Shown here in pieces: positions 38,101-46,100 of a stretch of DNA of 64,000 nt. Numbering within the stretch: the stretch's first letter is position 1; each line of letters starts with the position of its first letter. Source of the DNA: Reichenbachiella sp. (GTDB taxonomy: Bacteria; Bacteroidota; Bacteroidia; Cytophagales; Cyclobacteriaceae); NCBI RefSeq assembly GCF_033344935.1, contig NZ_JAWPMM010000001.1, forward strand, positions 1,908,001 through 1,972,000. The letters run 5' to 3'. Below the pieces are notes generated by a model. The model was not told the origin of the DNA. It saw only the letters and a program-made list of their open reading frames with translations, and ran no database searches. A program made the translations under genes and the position numbers.

Positions 38101-41100
38101 GCTGAAGGATTACTAAGCGTGATAATAATAGTTTCATCCCCTTCTTTAATGGATTCATCAATGATGCCTAAATCCAAAGTAGATGAAGCTTGTCCCTCTA
38201 GGATTGTAAAAGTTCCGGTTGTAGCCGCTGCATAGTCTACCCCTCCGGAAGTGGCTGTACCCGTAAGGGTGTAATCCATGGTGATGGTAGATCCAGCAGC
38301 ATAGTCTAGTTGCACCGTAACTAAGCCCTGATTTGATTCCGATGATATTATTCCCGAAGAACTAAATTCTGCCGTCCGTTTTAATAGTGCAAGTGTAACA
38401 TAGTCTCCTTTTGTAACAGCTATAGATTCTGTAGTATACTCACCAGAGATTAAAGTTGTAGGGTATATGGCTGCTCCTGACGAAAAATTACCATCTCCAT
38501 CTACTAAAATAACGTACTCGTTGTACCCAACTGGCTCGGTGATCACCATATCTGGATCAATCGAAATCGTAATTTCTCCTGGTGTCCCAGTAAGGTCAAA
38601 TCTCCATTCTCGATCTAATCTTTGGAAATCTCCATCTGGAATATCTGATGTTGACCAAGTTGTTATGTCCTCATTATCGTGACCAAAAAGTACATATTCA
38701 TCATCATCCAGATTGGTTGGTGCACTGATAGTAATGGCTCCCGCTTTTGCTGCTACATGAGATTCGCCGCTTGTTTGTCCGATACCAGCTACTTCAAAAG
38801 AATGAGTGCTTTGCCAAACATAATAATCGTTGGTTATAGGCAAATCATACTTGGCAGCTAAGTAATTATTGATAATAATTCTTTGTGCTTCATTGATAGG
38901 TTTTGTGAATAACAAAAACTCTACGATGTCTCCTTGGAAGTCGTTGGTTTCTGATTGCCCCAATTGGAAATAACTGCTTGTATGATTTAGGAACTCACTT
39001 GTGCCTGTATTGCTTCCAATTTGTGTATTGTTTCTCCAGGCAGTTTTAGTGCCACCTGAGGAAGCATCAGCTCTATAGGTGAAGATGCCATATTCTCCGA
39101 CCCAAGTCGGGTCATAAGCTGCATTCAAGCGGCCACCAGCGTTCCAATTTCCAATATCATAATACCAGATGCCATTCCATGGAAGGTGAGAGCCAAATCT
39201 ATTGACAGCCTGTCCACCGGTTTGCGTATTGGATGTGCCATAGGTGTTGGCTTGTTGTGACATGTTATCATGTCTGGTTACAATAAACGAAGTAGCTTCA
39301 TTGTATGGAAAAGTGGAGGCACTTAATACGCTGTTGGTTGCCAGATTGTCTTCAACATTATTGAAACTAATTTCTGCATGCCCATTAAGTGTTCCTGTAC
39401 CATCGTAACTAATGTAGTCTGGGTCGGCAGCTGGTGTGATCATGTCATAAGCACTATTTCCGACAAGGTTTTTCAGATCTGTTACTTTGCCTCCCGTCAC
39501 AGTTGCTGAGTCCGCCATGTACCACATGGTAAGGGTTCCTGACCCATCTTTGTATCCGACACCTCCAGGGCCATCATACCCTAAATTATCATTGTCGCTG
39601 ATCGATATGGTTATAACATCATCAGTACCTATTAGAATATCAGGAGAAGGGGTAGGATTGGACAACGTGATTTCTATTGTTTCCAATGTTTCGATGGTGC
39701 CATCATCAATGATGTTGGCGATAAAGCTGTTGGTCAAACTACCAGCAAGTATAGTTATCGTTCCACTATTTAATACGAAATCAGAATTTGCTGTGGCACT
39801 TCCACCAGTGACGGTATAGGTAGCCGATACATCTTGTCCGGCTACAGCGCTAAGTTGTACAGGGACGTAAAATTGTGAAGTACCTTCATTTACAGTAACT
39901 GCCGAAGAGGCAAATTGAACCTCCGGGCCATTATCATTGTCAACAATGGTTAGTGTAATGGTATTGTTTGTTCCTAAGTTCGCATTAGTGGGAGAAGAGA
40001 GTGAAATTGTAATAGTCTCATCTGATTCATATATTAAATCATTCGTGATTGACAACTCAAAGTAGTTGCTAGTTTCACCGATATTAATATCTACAGTACC
40101 AGAGGCCAATGTATAATCAGATCCATTGATTGCAGATCCAGCTGTTGCAGCATAATTTACCTGAGTAAGCGATCCGCTTGCCGCATTGATAGTAACTGTC
40201 AGAGCTACTGTAGCGGTAGATTCGGAAATATCAAATCCTGTGACCACTTCCTCTACGGGATCAATAGTGAGGAATGTGCTGGGATCATCTTGGTTGTTGA
40301 ATTCTGTAGCAATCCATGCGGCATTTCTTACCACACTTGAAACTCTTACCTCATCAATTGAGCCATTGAAATATCTTGCGCCTTCTCCTCCAATAGAGGC
40401 AACACCAGCATCTGTGCTCATAAGTCCAATATCGGATAAGTCAGAGATACTAGAGTTTCCATTGGCATAGATGATTCTGTCTAAGTTTGGACGGTCTATT
40501 ACAAAAGACACATATTGCCATGTACCTGCAGTATAGGTGTAAGTATCGTCTATATTGGCAGGGCTAAAACCTGTACCGCGTAGTGTACCTCTGATTCGCT
40601 CATTTCCTGCTTGACCATAATTCAAGAAGTAGCCTGAATTGTTAACATCATCTGAAAAAAGCATACCATTCTGAGCGGCTGCTCCGGCATTAATCCACAT
40701 GGATATGGTGAAGGCTCCATCGAGATTAGGAAATGTGTTCAGGTTAATCTGACTACTCCCATCAAAGGATTGACTTCTACCTGTTTTTCCTACAGCATCT
40801 GATGTACCCGAATTGGTTCCATTATAGCCATTGATGGAGGCATCTGTAAAATTGTCATCACCCATGTGGTATACAGCGTGATAATCTACCCACGTACTAG
40901 TTGAAGATGGGTCAGTTACAACATTGGCATTGCCATAGTACATGTCAATCTCTGTATCTTCATTATAGCTGAGTGAAGGAATTCTTACCCAAGCGACATA
41001 CTCTCCTGTAGCCCCATTGTAATACTCCAGATCATGATCTAGCCAAACCACCGAGTTGGCCAAAGTAAAACGAACATCAAATCCAGAAGTGTTTTGTATT

Positions 41101-42875
41101 TTGCCTGAAGCGGTTTCGAAATCCACATCTGTAAAAGAGATCATTACAGGAAAGTCATCCAAGTTGGATGATCCGGAAACCTGGCTGCTATTGACAGTTA
41201 TGTGTTTTTTATAGGCATAGCTAAAAGGAGCATCAAATTGAATGATCTGCGTATTGTCATTATCATTGATCGTGTAGGTATGAGTTGTGTTAGAGCCTAA
41301 TATGCCAAATTCCGGATTAGCCAATTCGATGATAAAAGTTTCATCCGGTTCCACATCACCGTCTGGCAAAATTGCAGCAGTTGTAATATTGGCAGAGGTA
41401 TTTCCTGCAGGTATAGTAAGGGTACCGTCAGTAAATGTATATTCTGTATTGATTACTGCTGTCCCACCATTAATGGCATAATCTACATCAATGTCAGCCG
41501 ATATTGCATAATCTATTCTTACATTGAAGTCGGGGGAGTTGCTTGCCTCCTCATCTCCGGCAGAATTGGTGTTTGTGAATTGGATATTCGGCCTATAGGC
41601 ACCGACCGTTACATAATCCCCGTCAGCTATTGTCAGGTTGTAAGCTTCATAGATGCCACCATTTAATGTTAAGGGATAGGCTACAGCACCATTGCTAAAA
41701 TCGCCATCTGAATCAACCCAAAGTGTATAGAAATCAAAATCAGCATTTAAAACTGGGAGATTCGAAGGATCTATAGATAAAGTTACTGTGCCAGGGTCGT
41801 TCGTAACATCAAATCGCCATTCTCTTGCGATTCTTTCTAGGTTAGGATCTCCATTGATTTGTTCGGCAGATGTCCAGGTGGATACATCTGCATTGTCATG
41901 ACCGAATAACAACCAGTCTCCATCGTTTAGCGCGGAAGGGCTGCCTACACCAATAATGTCTCCTGAATAAGAATTCGTATGGGAGTCTGCCCCTGTTTGA
42001 CCTATTCCTGATACGTCATGTCCATGAGTGTTTTCGAAAATGTAAAAGTCATTTGCTACGGGTAACTTGTATTTGGCAGCTAGATAGTTTTCAATCAGTA
42101 TTCGTTCCGCATTATTGACTTTATATTGTATAATGGCAAATTCCAGAACATAGCCGTCCCATCCCGTACTTCCGTTATCTTTTGGACCACGACCAATGAC
42201 AGCTTTTGATGCACCGGTTACAAGCCCTGTTTGAATAGTTCCTTGATTAGTGGGGACGTCTTGTACTCCGTCAAGCCAAAGTTCATTGAATTCTCCTTGT
42301 TGCCAAAGTCCAAGCATCAATTGAGGATCTACCGTATGGGTATCGTCAGCTGACTCATATTGATTTTGCCCACCTGCTTCAACTCCGAATTTGATTACAT
42401 TGTCTCCTCCACCATAGGCACCAGCATTGTCATATCTCCAGGTAAATTCATCATCGGCGCCATCTGGATCTTCAGAATCGAAAATCCCTACATCGATGGT
42501 AGCTAATTCATCAGATTGAATAAGTGTTAAAAGTGTGTATCCCGTCTGGTTGTTGATATAGTTTTCGCCATCCTCATCTTCAAATCTGGAAGCATCTCCA
42601 TGAAAAAGTACACCTGGTTGTCCATTTATAGAGGAGGTTCTCAATATTGGTCTTAACCCGCCATTTCCTGCGAACGAGGTAAAATCATTTCCATTCCCAG
42701 ATTTATCCGGCCATGTTATAATTTCATTTCCGTCTCCAACAGAAAGGTCAGAAGCCCGAAGCCATACCGGAACATTTGTAGAATTGCCCACCCCACCTGG
42801 TCCTGTCTGGGCATTTACGCCGCATGCATACCAAATTAATAATAGAAACGCAGGTATTGATTTCCACCTTTTCAT
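29124..42875 (-). CDS. giant multidomain Calx-beta/lectin-like T9SS-secreted protein, 4583 aa
   Basis: A single uninterrupted frame. A signal peptide ends at GVNAQ. Five homologous modules begin with a GPGGVG sequence at about residues 25, 1099, 2173, 2910 and 3640. Each has a concanavalin/LamG-like domain ending in a NYLxxKY motif, then a GIGQ...GHDN...REWR domain. Modules 1-4 each continue with three Calx-beta domains (twelve in all, ending in DND/DDD sequences), and modules 1-2 also carry a DUF2341 plus LamG insert (from about 552 and 1621). Module 5 leads to a beta-helix-like stretch, a SELNNDYFELERS domain (about 4396) and a T9SS type A sorting domain (4498-4583, LFPNPTDEY). It is presumably a surface adhesin or matrix protein; Calx-beta domains usually bind calcium. 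Confidence 0.93.
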   Translation of the reverse strand: MKRWKSIPAFLLLIWYACGVNAQTGPGGVGNSTNVPVWLRASDLSVGDGNEIITWPDKSGNGNDFTSFAGNGGLRPILRTSSINGQPGVLFHGDASRFEDEDGENYINNQTGYTLLTLIQSDELATIDVGIFDSEDPDGADDEFTWRYDNAGAYGGGDNVIKFGVEAGGQNQYESADDTHTVDPQLMLGLWQQGEFNELWLDGVQDVPTNQGTIQTGLVTGASKAVIGRGPKDNGSTGWDGYVLEFAIIQYKVNNAERILIENYLAAKYKLPVANDFYIFENTHGHDVSGIGQTGADSHTNSYSGDIIGVGSPSALNDGDWLLFGHDNADVSTWTSAEQINGDPNLERIAREWRFDVTNDPGTVTLSIDPSNLPVLNADFDFYTLWVDSDGDFSNGAVAYPLTLNGGIYEAYNLTIADGDYVTVGAYRPNIQFTNTNSAGDEEASNSPDFNVRIDYAISADIDVDYAINGGTAVINTEYTFTDGTLTIPAGNTSANITTAAILPDGDVEPDETFIIELANPEFGILGSNTTHTYTINDNDNTQIIQFDAPFSYAYKKHITVNSSQVSGSSNLDDFPVMISFTDVDFETASGKIQNTSGFDVRFTLANSVVWLDHDLEYYNGATGEYVAWVRIPSLSYNEDTEIDMYYGNANVVTDPSSTSTWVDYHAVYHMGDDNFTDASINGYNGTNSGTSDAVGKTGRSQSFDGSSQINLNTFPNLDGAFTISMWINAGAAAQNGMLFSDDVNNSGYFLNYGQAGNERIRGTLRGTGFSPANIDDTYTYTAGTWQYVSFVIDRPNLDRIIYANGNSSISDLSDIGLMSTDAGVASIGGEGARYFNGSIDEVRVSSVVRNAAWIATEFNNQDDPSTFLTIDPVEEVVTGFDISESTATVALTVTINAASGSLTQVNYAATAGSAINGSDYTLASGTVDINIGETSNYFELSITNDLIYESDETITISLSSPTNANLGTNNTITLTIVDNDNGPEVQFASSAVTVNEGTSQFYVPVQLSAVAGQDVSATYTVTGGSATANSDFVLNSGTITILAGSLTNSFIANIIDDGTIETLETIEITLSNPTPSPDILIGTDDVITISISDNDNLGYDGPGGVGYKDGSGTLTMWYMADSATVTGGKVTDLKNLVGNSAYDMITPAADPDYISYDGTGTLNGHAEISFNNVEDNLATNSVLSASTFPYNEATSFIVTRHDNMSQQANTYGTSNTQTGGQAVNRFGSHLPWNGIWYYDIGNWNAGGRLNAAYDPTWVGEYGIFTYRADASSGGTKTAWRNNTQIGSNTGTSEFLNHTSSYFQLGQSETNDFQGDIVEFLLFTKPINEAQRIIINNYLAAKYDLPITNDYYVWQSTHSFEVAGIGQTSGESHVAAKAGAITISAPTNLDDDEYVLFGHDNEDITTWSTSDIPDGDFQRLDREWRFDLTGTPGEITISIDPDMVITEPVGYNEYVILVDGDGNFSSGAAIYPTTLISGEYTTESIAVTKGDYVTLALLKRTAEFSSSGIISSESNQGLVTVQLDYAAGSTITMDYTLTGTATSGGVDYAAATTGTFTILEGQASSTLDLGIIDESIKEGDETIIITLSNPSANLQLGAQASFTYTISDDDNTRDIFFNAACEFGFSKVLTINSGEVIGSADLTNFPLLVNIAGDADLAANVQNANGYDIYFKYQDSTFWLDHDIEYFNSGNGDFVAWVLLPTLDFDDDTNIEMYYGNSDITTDPSSNRVWDEYLGVWHLHDNEEDATPNEYDGTNNGTDVITGRFGNGRDFDGVGDFIELASFPDLQQDFSITAWVNPTNVNAGSRVFIDDDNNTQGYALSIGDPGSGRVRFYSRGTNPISVDGGAGQAATAAAWNFVSGVADYNAGGSRIIYVNGQEAANVSHTSQMGVDVGSAAIGGETLSGETGNRFTGIMDEVRVYNGLLSPERIQTEYNNQIENSTFYNLPLTEVAGAGCVVAENDGTFSATVSINPFDNASTTTATYTATGGTAVNGEDYTLASGTVTIPQGATSASFEIELTNDLLDEVDETIILTISNPSSNAKIGSNSTITYTIQDDDNVPEIDFVDTQSSINEGTATVTIGLQLNAESGNDVTVQYGLNGSSTGTDNVDFIIPSSTATITAGDLNTNITLSIIDDIDLEALETIILDISSPTNATLGSNIQHTMTINDNDDLGYNGPGGVGEFDGSKTLKLWLAADSAATTGTDVTNWDNAVPTITGLDFTPVGTSPSKIEDAVNGHAEISFANVNDALISNSTLAASTFPYNEATFFIVTRTDNLSQQSNAYSTATAATGATGANNISADIPGTGNYDFDISGVNISNTYPSAWANGDHSIFAHRITSDSSIVWRNNGIIGQTATNSNPFTNHSNYNFYIGREETNPFQGDIAELIMFTRPVNNTQVNIINNYLSSKYDIPVATDLYVFDNTHGNEVAGIGQTSATDQHVAAEAGVITISNASTLADDDYVLFGHDNASIASWVTTDTPEGDSIRRVSREWRFDLNNDPGTITIALDTDLLPTIISGYEDYVIFVDADGDFTDGASVYQTTLVDGQYKASEVPVASGDYVSVGIIIRTIEFNLANSNGLESTSENVGISLNYAYNTDINFDYAITGGTATGGNVDYSTAATGTLQFLSGQTSTSLPLGINNDGLIESDETIIIKLRNVPSGFRYSADSIHTYTINDDDNARSIQFSAAASAGDESVTDIQLTIELNNPDPVNETKAYLSVTGGTAEDSPAPDYTLVADTVRIAATENSVTFDFSVLDDVLDEADETIEISLTSPGNANLGTNAVYTYTIQDNDSPVSLEFQDAATTIDEGGNIAQIVVELSNPSGQTVTVDYAVSGGTAIGFGTDYALADGILSIAPGNQIKSINVALTDDTEEESAETIIIDISSPTGATLGAQTQHTITLIDNDAQYGFYGPGGVGGKKSNQLWLDAENINGTGVSGPTDGATITTWTDRSGNNYDFTAVGIASTYDATGLNGNGTITISNATQGYRAPANFSNSLSNYSFFTVAQQTGGQYLAETTTAASGNFSLNQGANGLYYLNSGDFLVGNSSTDIDITTWIFDAEATPNAQVRRDGTALASDNNFAVMGLSNDFSVASRATGESTADFEGDLSEFIIYKKPLNTAQQNIVENYLSSKYGIAVNTDLYSYDGTYGADVVGIGQEADGQHLQAMSDSLLMLSGASSLGDGDYVFAGHDGGSKLTWTTTEAPNSGSNVRRISREWRTDLTGTPGTVIVKIDTTQLPVPPNGYDQYVVWADADGDFRSGATTYQLEYSPIFGFHVTDPITLADGTFITLGVGQTVVQFSLSSSDGNENVANPNIQVSLNFTMGNDVTVNYAATGGSAQGNNVDYLLTAGTLTIPEGQMSANIIPGVIDDNVLENDETITITLTTPSANVSLGSISEHTYTIHDNDNTRAISFSTPLSDTQLESVASKTVTVEVDVVDPSNPTTVDLELVAIGNTATETDDFTLSTTTVTIPANQSTATFDINIVNDTFYENTEVITIDLTNPNNAQLGTDDRYTYTITDDDTAPTVAYTETSSFASETSGTATIEVSLSTTSVADVTIDYSVTAGTATDGIDYTLADGTLVISAGEMDENILVTLVDDILSESAETITVTISNPSGATLGTNQIHTITIIDNDAAGGTGPGGVGNSTNNVLWLRGDQYDGATWTDISGNNNDLNGGVSPSTSTNINSLATVSFDGSQYLSADALTEGAEDFDFFFVTNSSATSDQVLFHVDGSGTEDLAFGYHHSNGAFLDQNGWTGNELAVSGTNIIQLNLESGSNNAEYSVNGVAQASTTYTPTAISGSRALGALTTGAEGFVGDIGEVIVFNNNLNDAQRIITLNYLSARFNINIGALDRYAYDGAGGFTGNLIGIGREDATNLHVEATSEDYLTVKNPNSLEDGDYLLFANDNADATAWTTTETPNGSTRRIAREWRVDETNEVGTVTLEIDNSALPTPPESGLTWVLMVDSDGDFNTVDNSYPLTNIGGNIVSINGLDFNTGDYFTFALVKFETTGASFDFNNPIAWTTGIVPTEGTDATIVSGHPMFLSSDAVVGSLTIETGASLDLSGQTIEFSDGCITLEGTASVDVATSGSSIGYVNPNVIEQCVTSMTYNNIFTEGTAGSVKYLLGDIVILGDMNLTSASGLAATFDARELSTTNDYDITIAGHWTSEITFLPRSGTVTFDGTADQSIDTDGGETYNNLIINKATGDVDLQSSVSTNGTVTLTSGNIDLGINDLNITSTSTISGGDATSYIVADNIGVLRHAITALSTAYTFPIGDSDEYAPFTFTLNQGTLSSSNVTINMRDTKHTNIEQDDYITRYWSLNNENITGTLDYDVSYTYQQVDVVGTELALKARKFSASGDAIGGSVTVATNVLAYTGHDSFSDHTGESLAIATPVELMSFDALLTDAGVEIHWQTASELNNDYFELERSGDGIAFEVIGKIDGNGTINEIMSYSHLDKDPYYGISYYRLVQVDYDGTYTIYNPIAIDNDLFRSEMELTLFPNPTDEYNINVRIASGDENTPIQILIYDLMGHLVHSETIEAILGISNHQIQSNTRMDIGVYQVVVSQANNQQIQRLIIK

Positions 42876-42907
42876 AATAATTAATCCTTTTCAAGTAAAT
42901 CTGAATA

Positions 42908-43063
42908 CAAAGTAGCTCTATTTTGATCTTCACTTCATCGGTATTGTGTACTATTTAGAAAAAACAGAGAATCCCCTAGGCATATAGGGGGATTTCCTAG
43001 GTGTGTGAATTTTTGACTAGAGATATAGCTAAAAATTGTATTATTATAATAAATAATGGTTAT
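42908..43063 (-). promoter_or_regulatory. upstream regulatory region shared with the second giant gene, copy 1
   Basis: Contains CTACTTTG (minus strand, 42908-42915, -7-like), CTATTT-N2-AAAAAA at 42951-42964, CCCCTA-N6-TAGGGG plus GGATTTCCTA at 42973-42999, and AATTGTATTATT at 43034-43045 with an adjoining TTATTATAATAA palindrome. Every block has a counterpart exactly 9293 bp to the right, upstream of the other giant gene. The intervening bases are not conserved, which suggests selected binding sites rather than recent duplication. Confidence 0.72.
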
Positions 43064-43141
43064 TTACCCGTGTTATGTTGAATTATTTAAGGAGTAAGAT
43101 GAGTATAGAAATTAGATGATTGTTATAATCAGTTGAATTGA

Positions 43142-46100
43142 TTAACGGACGCTTAACCTTTTGATTTCTTTGTTATTACCCTGCTGAACAGCGATTAAAT
43201 AAATACCTGCCTGGATTTCTTTATAAACTCCTAATTGGATATCTATGAGCCCTTGGTTCGGAGTCACCTGTTCAAAGTGGATTAGTGTTCCGGACAGGTC
43301 AAACATAGAAACCTGAATGATGGTATTTTCATCTCCACTAATTAACCTAAGGTTTACGTTATTTGAGTTGGTCGGATTTGGAAATACGGACACTTCTATT
43401 CCAGATCTGTAGCCTTCATTGTTGACGGTAACTGGAGCATGTACATTTCTAGTCCCATCATAATCTACCTGAACTAATCTGTAGTAGGACAATCCATAGT
43501 AAGGATGACTATCTATGAATTGATAGTTTACAAACTCATTAGTGGTGCCACTACCGTCTATCTCTCCAATAGTGTCATAGTTTTCACCGTTGGTAGATTT
43601 TTGCACTTCAAAGTACTCGTTGTTGAGTTCTGATGATGTTGTCCAGTTTAGTTCTACCTGATTATCGATGAGATCCGCTGTAAATCTTACCAGCTCCACA
43701 GGAAGGGCAACCGTCGTTATTCCGCCAAAAGAAAAGGTACTAGATGAAAAATCAGAGGCGGTTTGAGAGGTAATAGAACCACTCGATTCATTTCCTGCAG
43801 GAGAACCTCCTAAGTTGACCCATTCGCTTGCTGTTGGCCCATTATAAATGGCAATTCTCACATCTTCTATGACATGTACGCCCATACCAGATATTACACC
43901 TAATTCTACATTGGCTGAATTACTTCCGCTAGGAGTGATAGTCCATGAGTTAAGTGTACTGATCTCAACCATAGCCCCATAACCGGCATTTGTAGTAATG
44001 TCAATTGTTTGCCCGCTGTTTGCATTAGATGAGAAATATTCTGCTGTCCAATTTTGACCGCCTGTGCCTACATTTTCTATACGGGCGTATCCATATCTGC
44101 TGCTATTGCCAATTGGGAAAGTGAAGTTTGCGCTTGCTGCTATTCCGTTTTTTGTCAATGGGCCTTCCACGTAGCTGGCTGAAGATCCTCCGACGATAGA
44201 CGCTGAGGACGTCAAAGTCAAAGTATTGCTTCCATCTGTTTGAATATTTTGAGAGGTAAGAGTCAATACACCATCTACCTCAACAGCATTGCCTCCATCT
44301 ATAATACTCAAATCACCTGATGATTTATTAACTGTAAGTCTATTGAAAGCTTCAGCACCAGTGAAGTCACCGGAAATAGTTTGGGTACCAGTTCCATCTG
44401 CCGTGAATGTTGTAGTGGTCGCATCAACGCTAAATGTGCCAGTAGTTTTTGTTATGTCTTGCGCAAAATTAAAATTGCTTGAATTGGCTCCGGAGATCGT
44501 GCTTGACCCGGCAATGGTTAAATCACCTTCCAGATCAATCGTTCCATTTGTGCCTAAAGCCACAGTACCTCCGTTGAGAATTAAATCACCAAGTATGATG
44601 AGATCGTTGTTTCCAAGATCAAGTGTTCCAGCTGTGACGGTTACATTACCATTTACTGTAAAAGTGGTGTTTGTTCCTAAATCCAATGTACCATTGGTCA
44701 GCGTCATATTGCCAAGGACTTCAACGGTTACATTAAAATCATTGTTAAGTGTTGTGCCACCGCGAAGCTCTAAATCATTACAAATGGTAATGTCGGTGTT
44801 CGGAAATGATTTTGTACCTGTACCGTCGATCAAAAGGTTTCTAAGGTTGGCAATTTGGTCGGGTAAGGTGTAATCATCATTGTCATTGAATGCTAAAGTA
44901 CCTCCAGTAGAGCAGTTGAAGAAATCGTCATAAATACCTGCTGGTAAGTTGCCTCCTCCAGAAATCACTAAAGTTCCTGTGCCAGATACTCGTCCTAGTC
45001 TGGCATTGGTAGCTAAAGCTGAAACAGTCAATGTTCCATCAATTACTGTTTTGTATGCCAGTAGATCTGGACCGTCCATGATAATTTCATCACCGGCCAA
45101 TATATCTACAATAGCTCCTCTTGGAGCTGAGTTTGTATCCCATGAACCATCTGTAGTCCAGTTTCCTGTACCTCCAGATACATTAGAAGTTACGGTCTGT
45201 ACCTGATTTGGAATTGCCCCATCTACACCTGCTGTATAATCACCACCGATTCCAGAATCACCCGTCGCACTAATGACATCAAAGGATAGTGTGTTACTAC
45301 CGTCTCTAGATTGGTAGTTGAAGCCAGTTTCGAGTTTATTCCAGGTGTCTGATGCGTCGGGGAGGAGACGAGCGGTATTGTAGTCATTTAGTGTAAATGG
45401 AGAGGTGACATAGGCATCCGAACCGAAATATGTAAAGGTTAAATTACCAATAAAGTCTGTCATCCCTGATGAGGTCACTTCCCAATAGTATTGTAGTACG
45501 TTGTCTTGATCAACGAACTCTGGTGAATCAACATCTTCCTGTACATTAGGGTGCGGTTCATCTGCTGCTCTGATGGCAATCGTTGCGTTTGTTTCACTGT
45601 TTTGTGTCAAAGAAATAACCACTGGTGTGTACTTATTTCCTGAGCCTATGGGATAGGTGAAGGCACTAGCTGCCGTGCCATTATATACCTTGATAACACC
45701 AGCATCTGTAAAACTCCTTCTGGTCTGAACCATTTTCGATGAAGAAAACCCTCCGCCGCTAGCATCGAAGAAGACTGCATCCTCATTCATTGTCAATTGG
45801 AAGCCCTGAATGTCTAATGACCCTGTGTGCAATCTAACTTGCTCAGTAATAACTACGTCGTTGTTTATAGTAACATCAGAAGCGTTTTGAACCTGAATTC
45901 TACTGAAAGTACCTGTTCCATTAATATCTTGTGGAGTAGAGCCCGCTAGAATAATACCACTGTTGCTTTTTGTTCCATTTGTATTGGTATGAATGGCTGA
46001 GTTAGTGACTGTACCTGAAACAGTAATATCGTTGTTGTTGTCATCTAATGTTCCTGAGGTAATGTTCAAATTGTTTTGAATGGTTAGGTCACTGGAAGCC

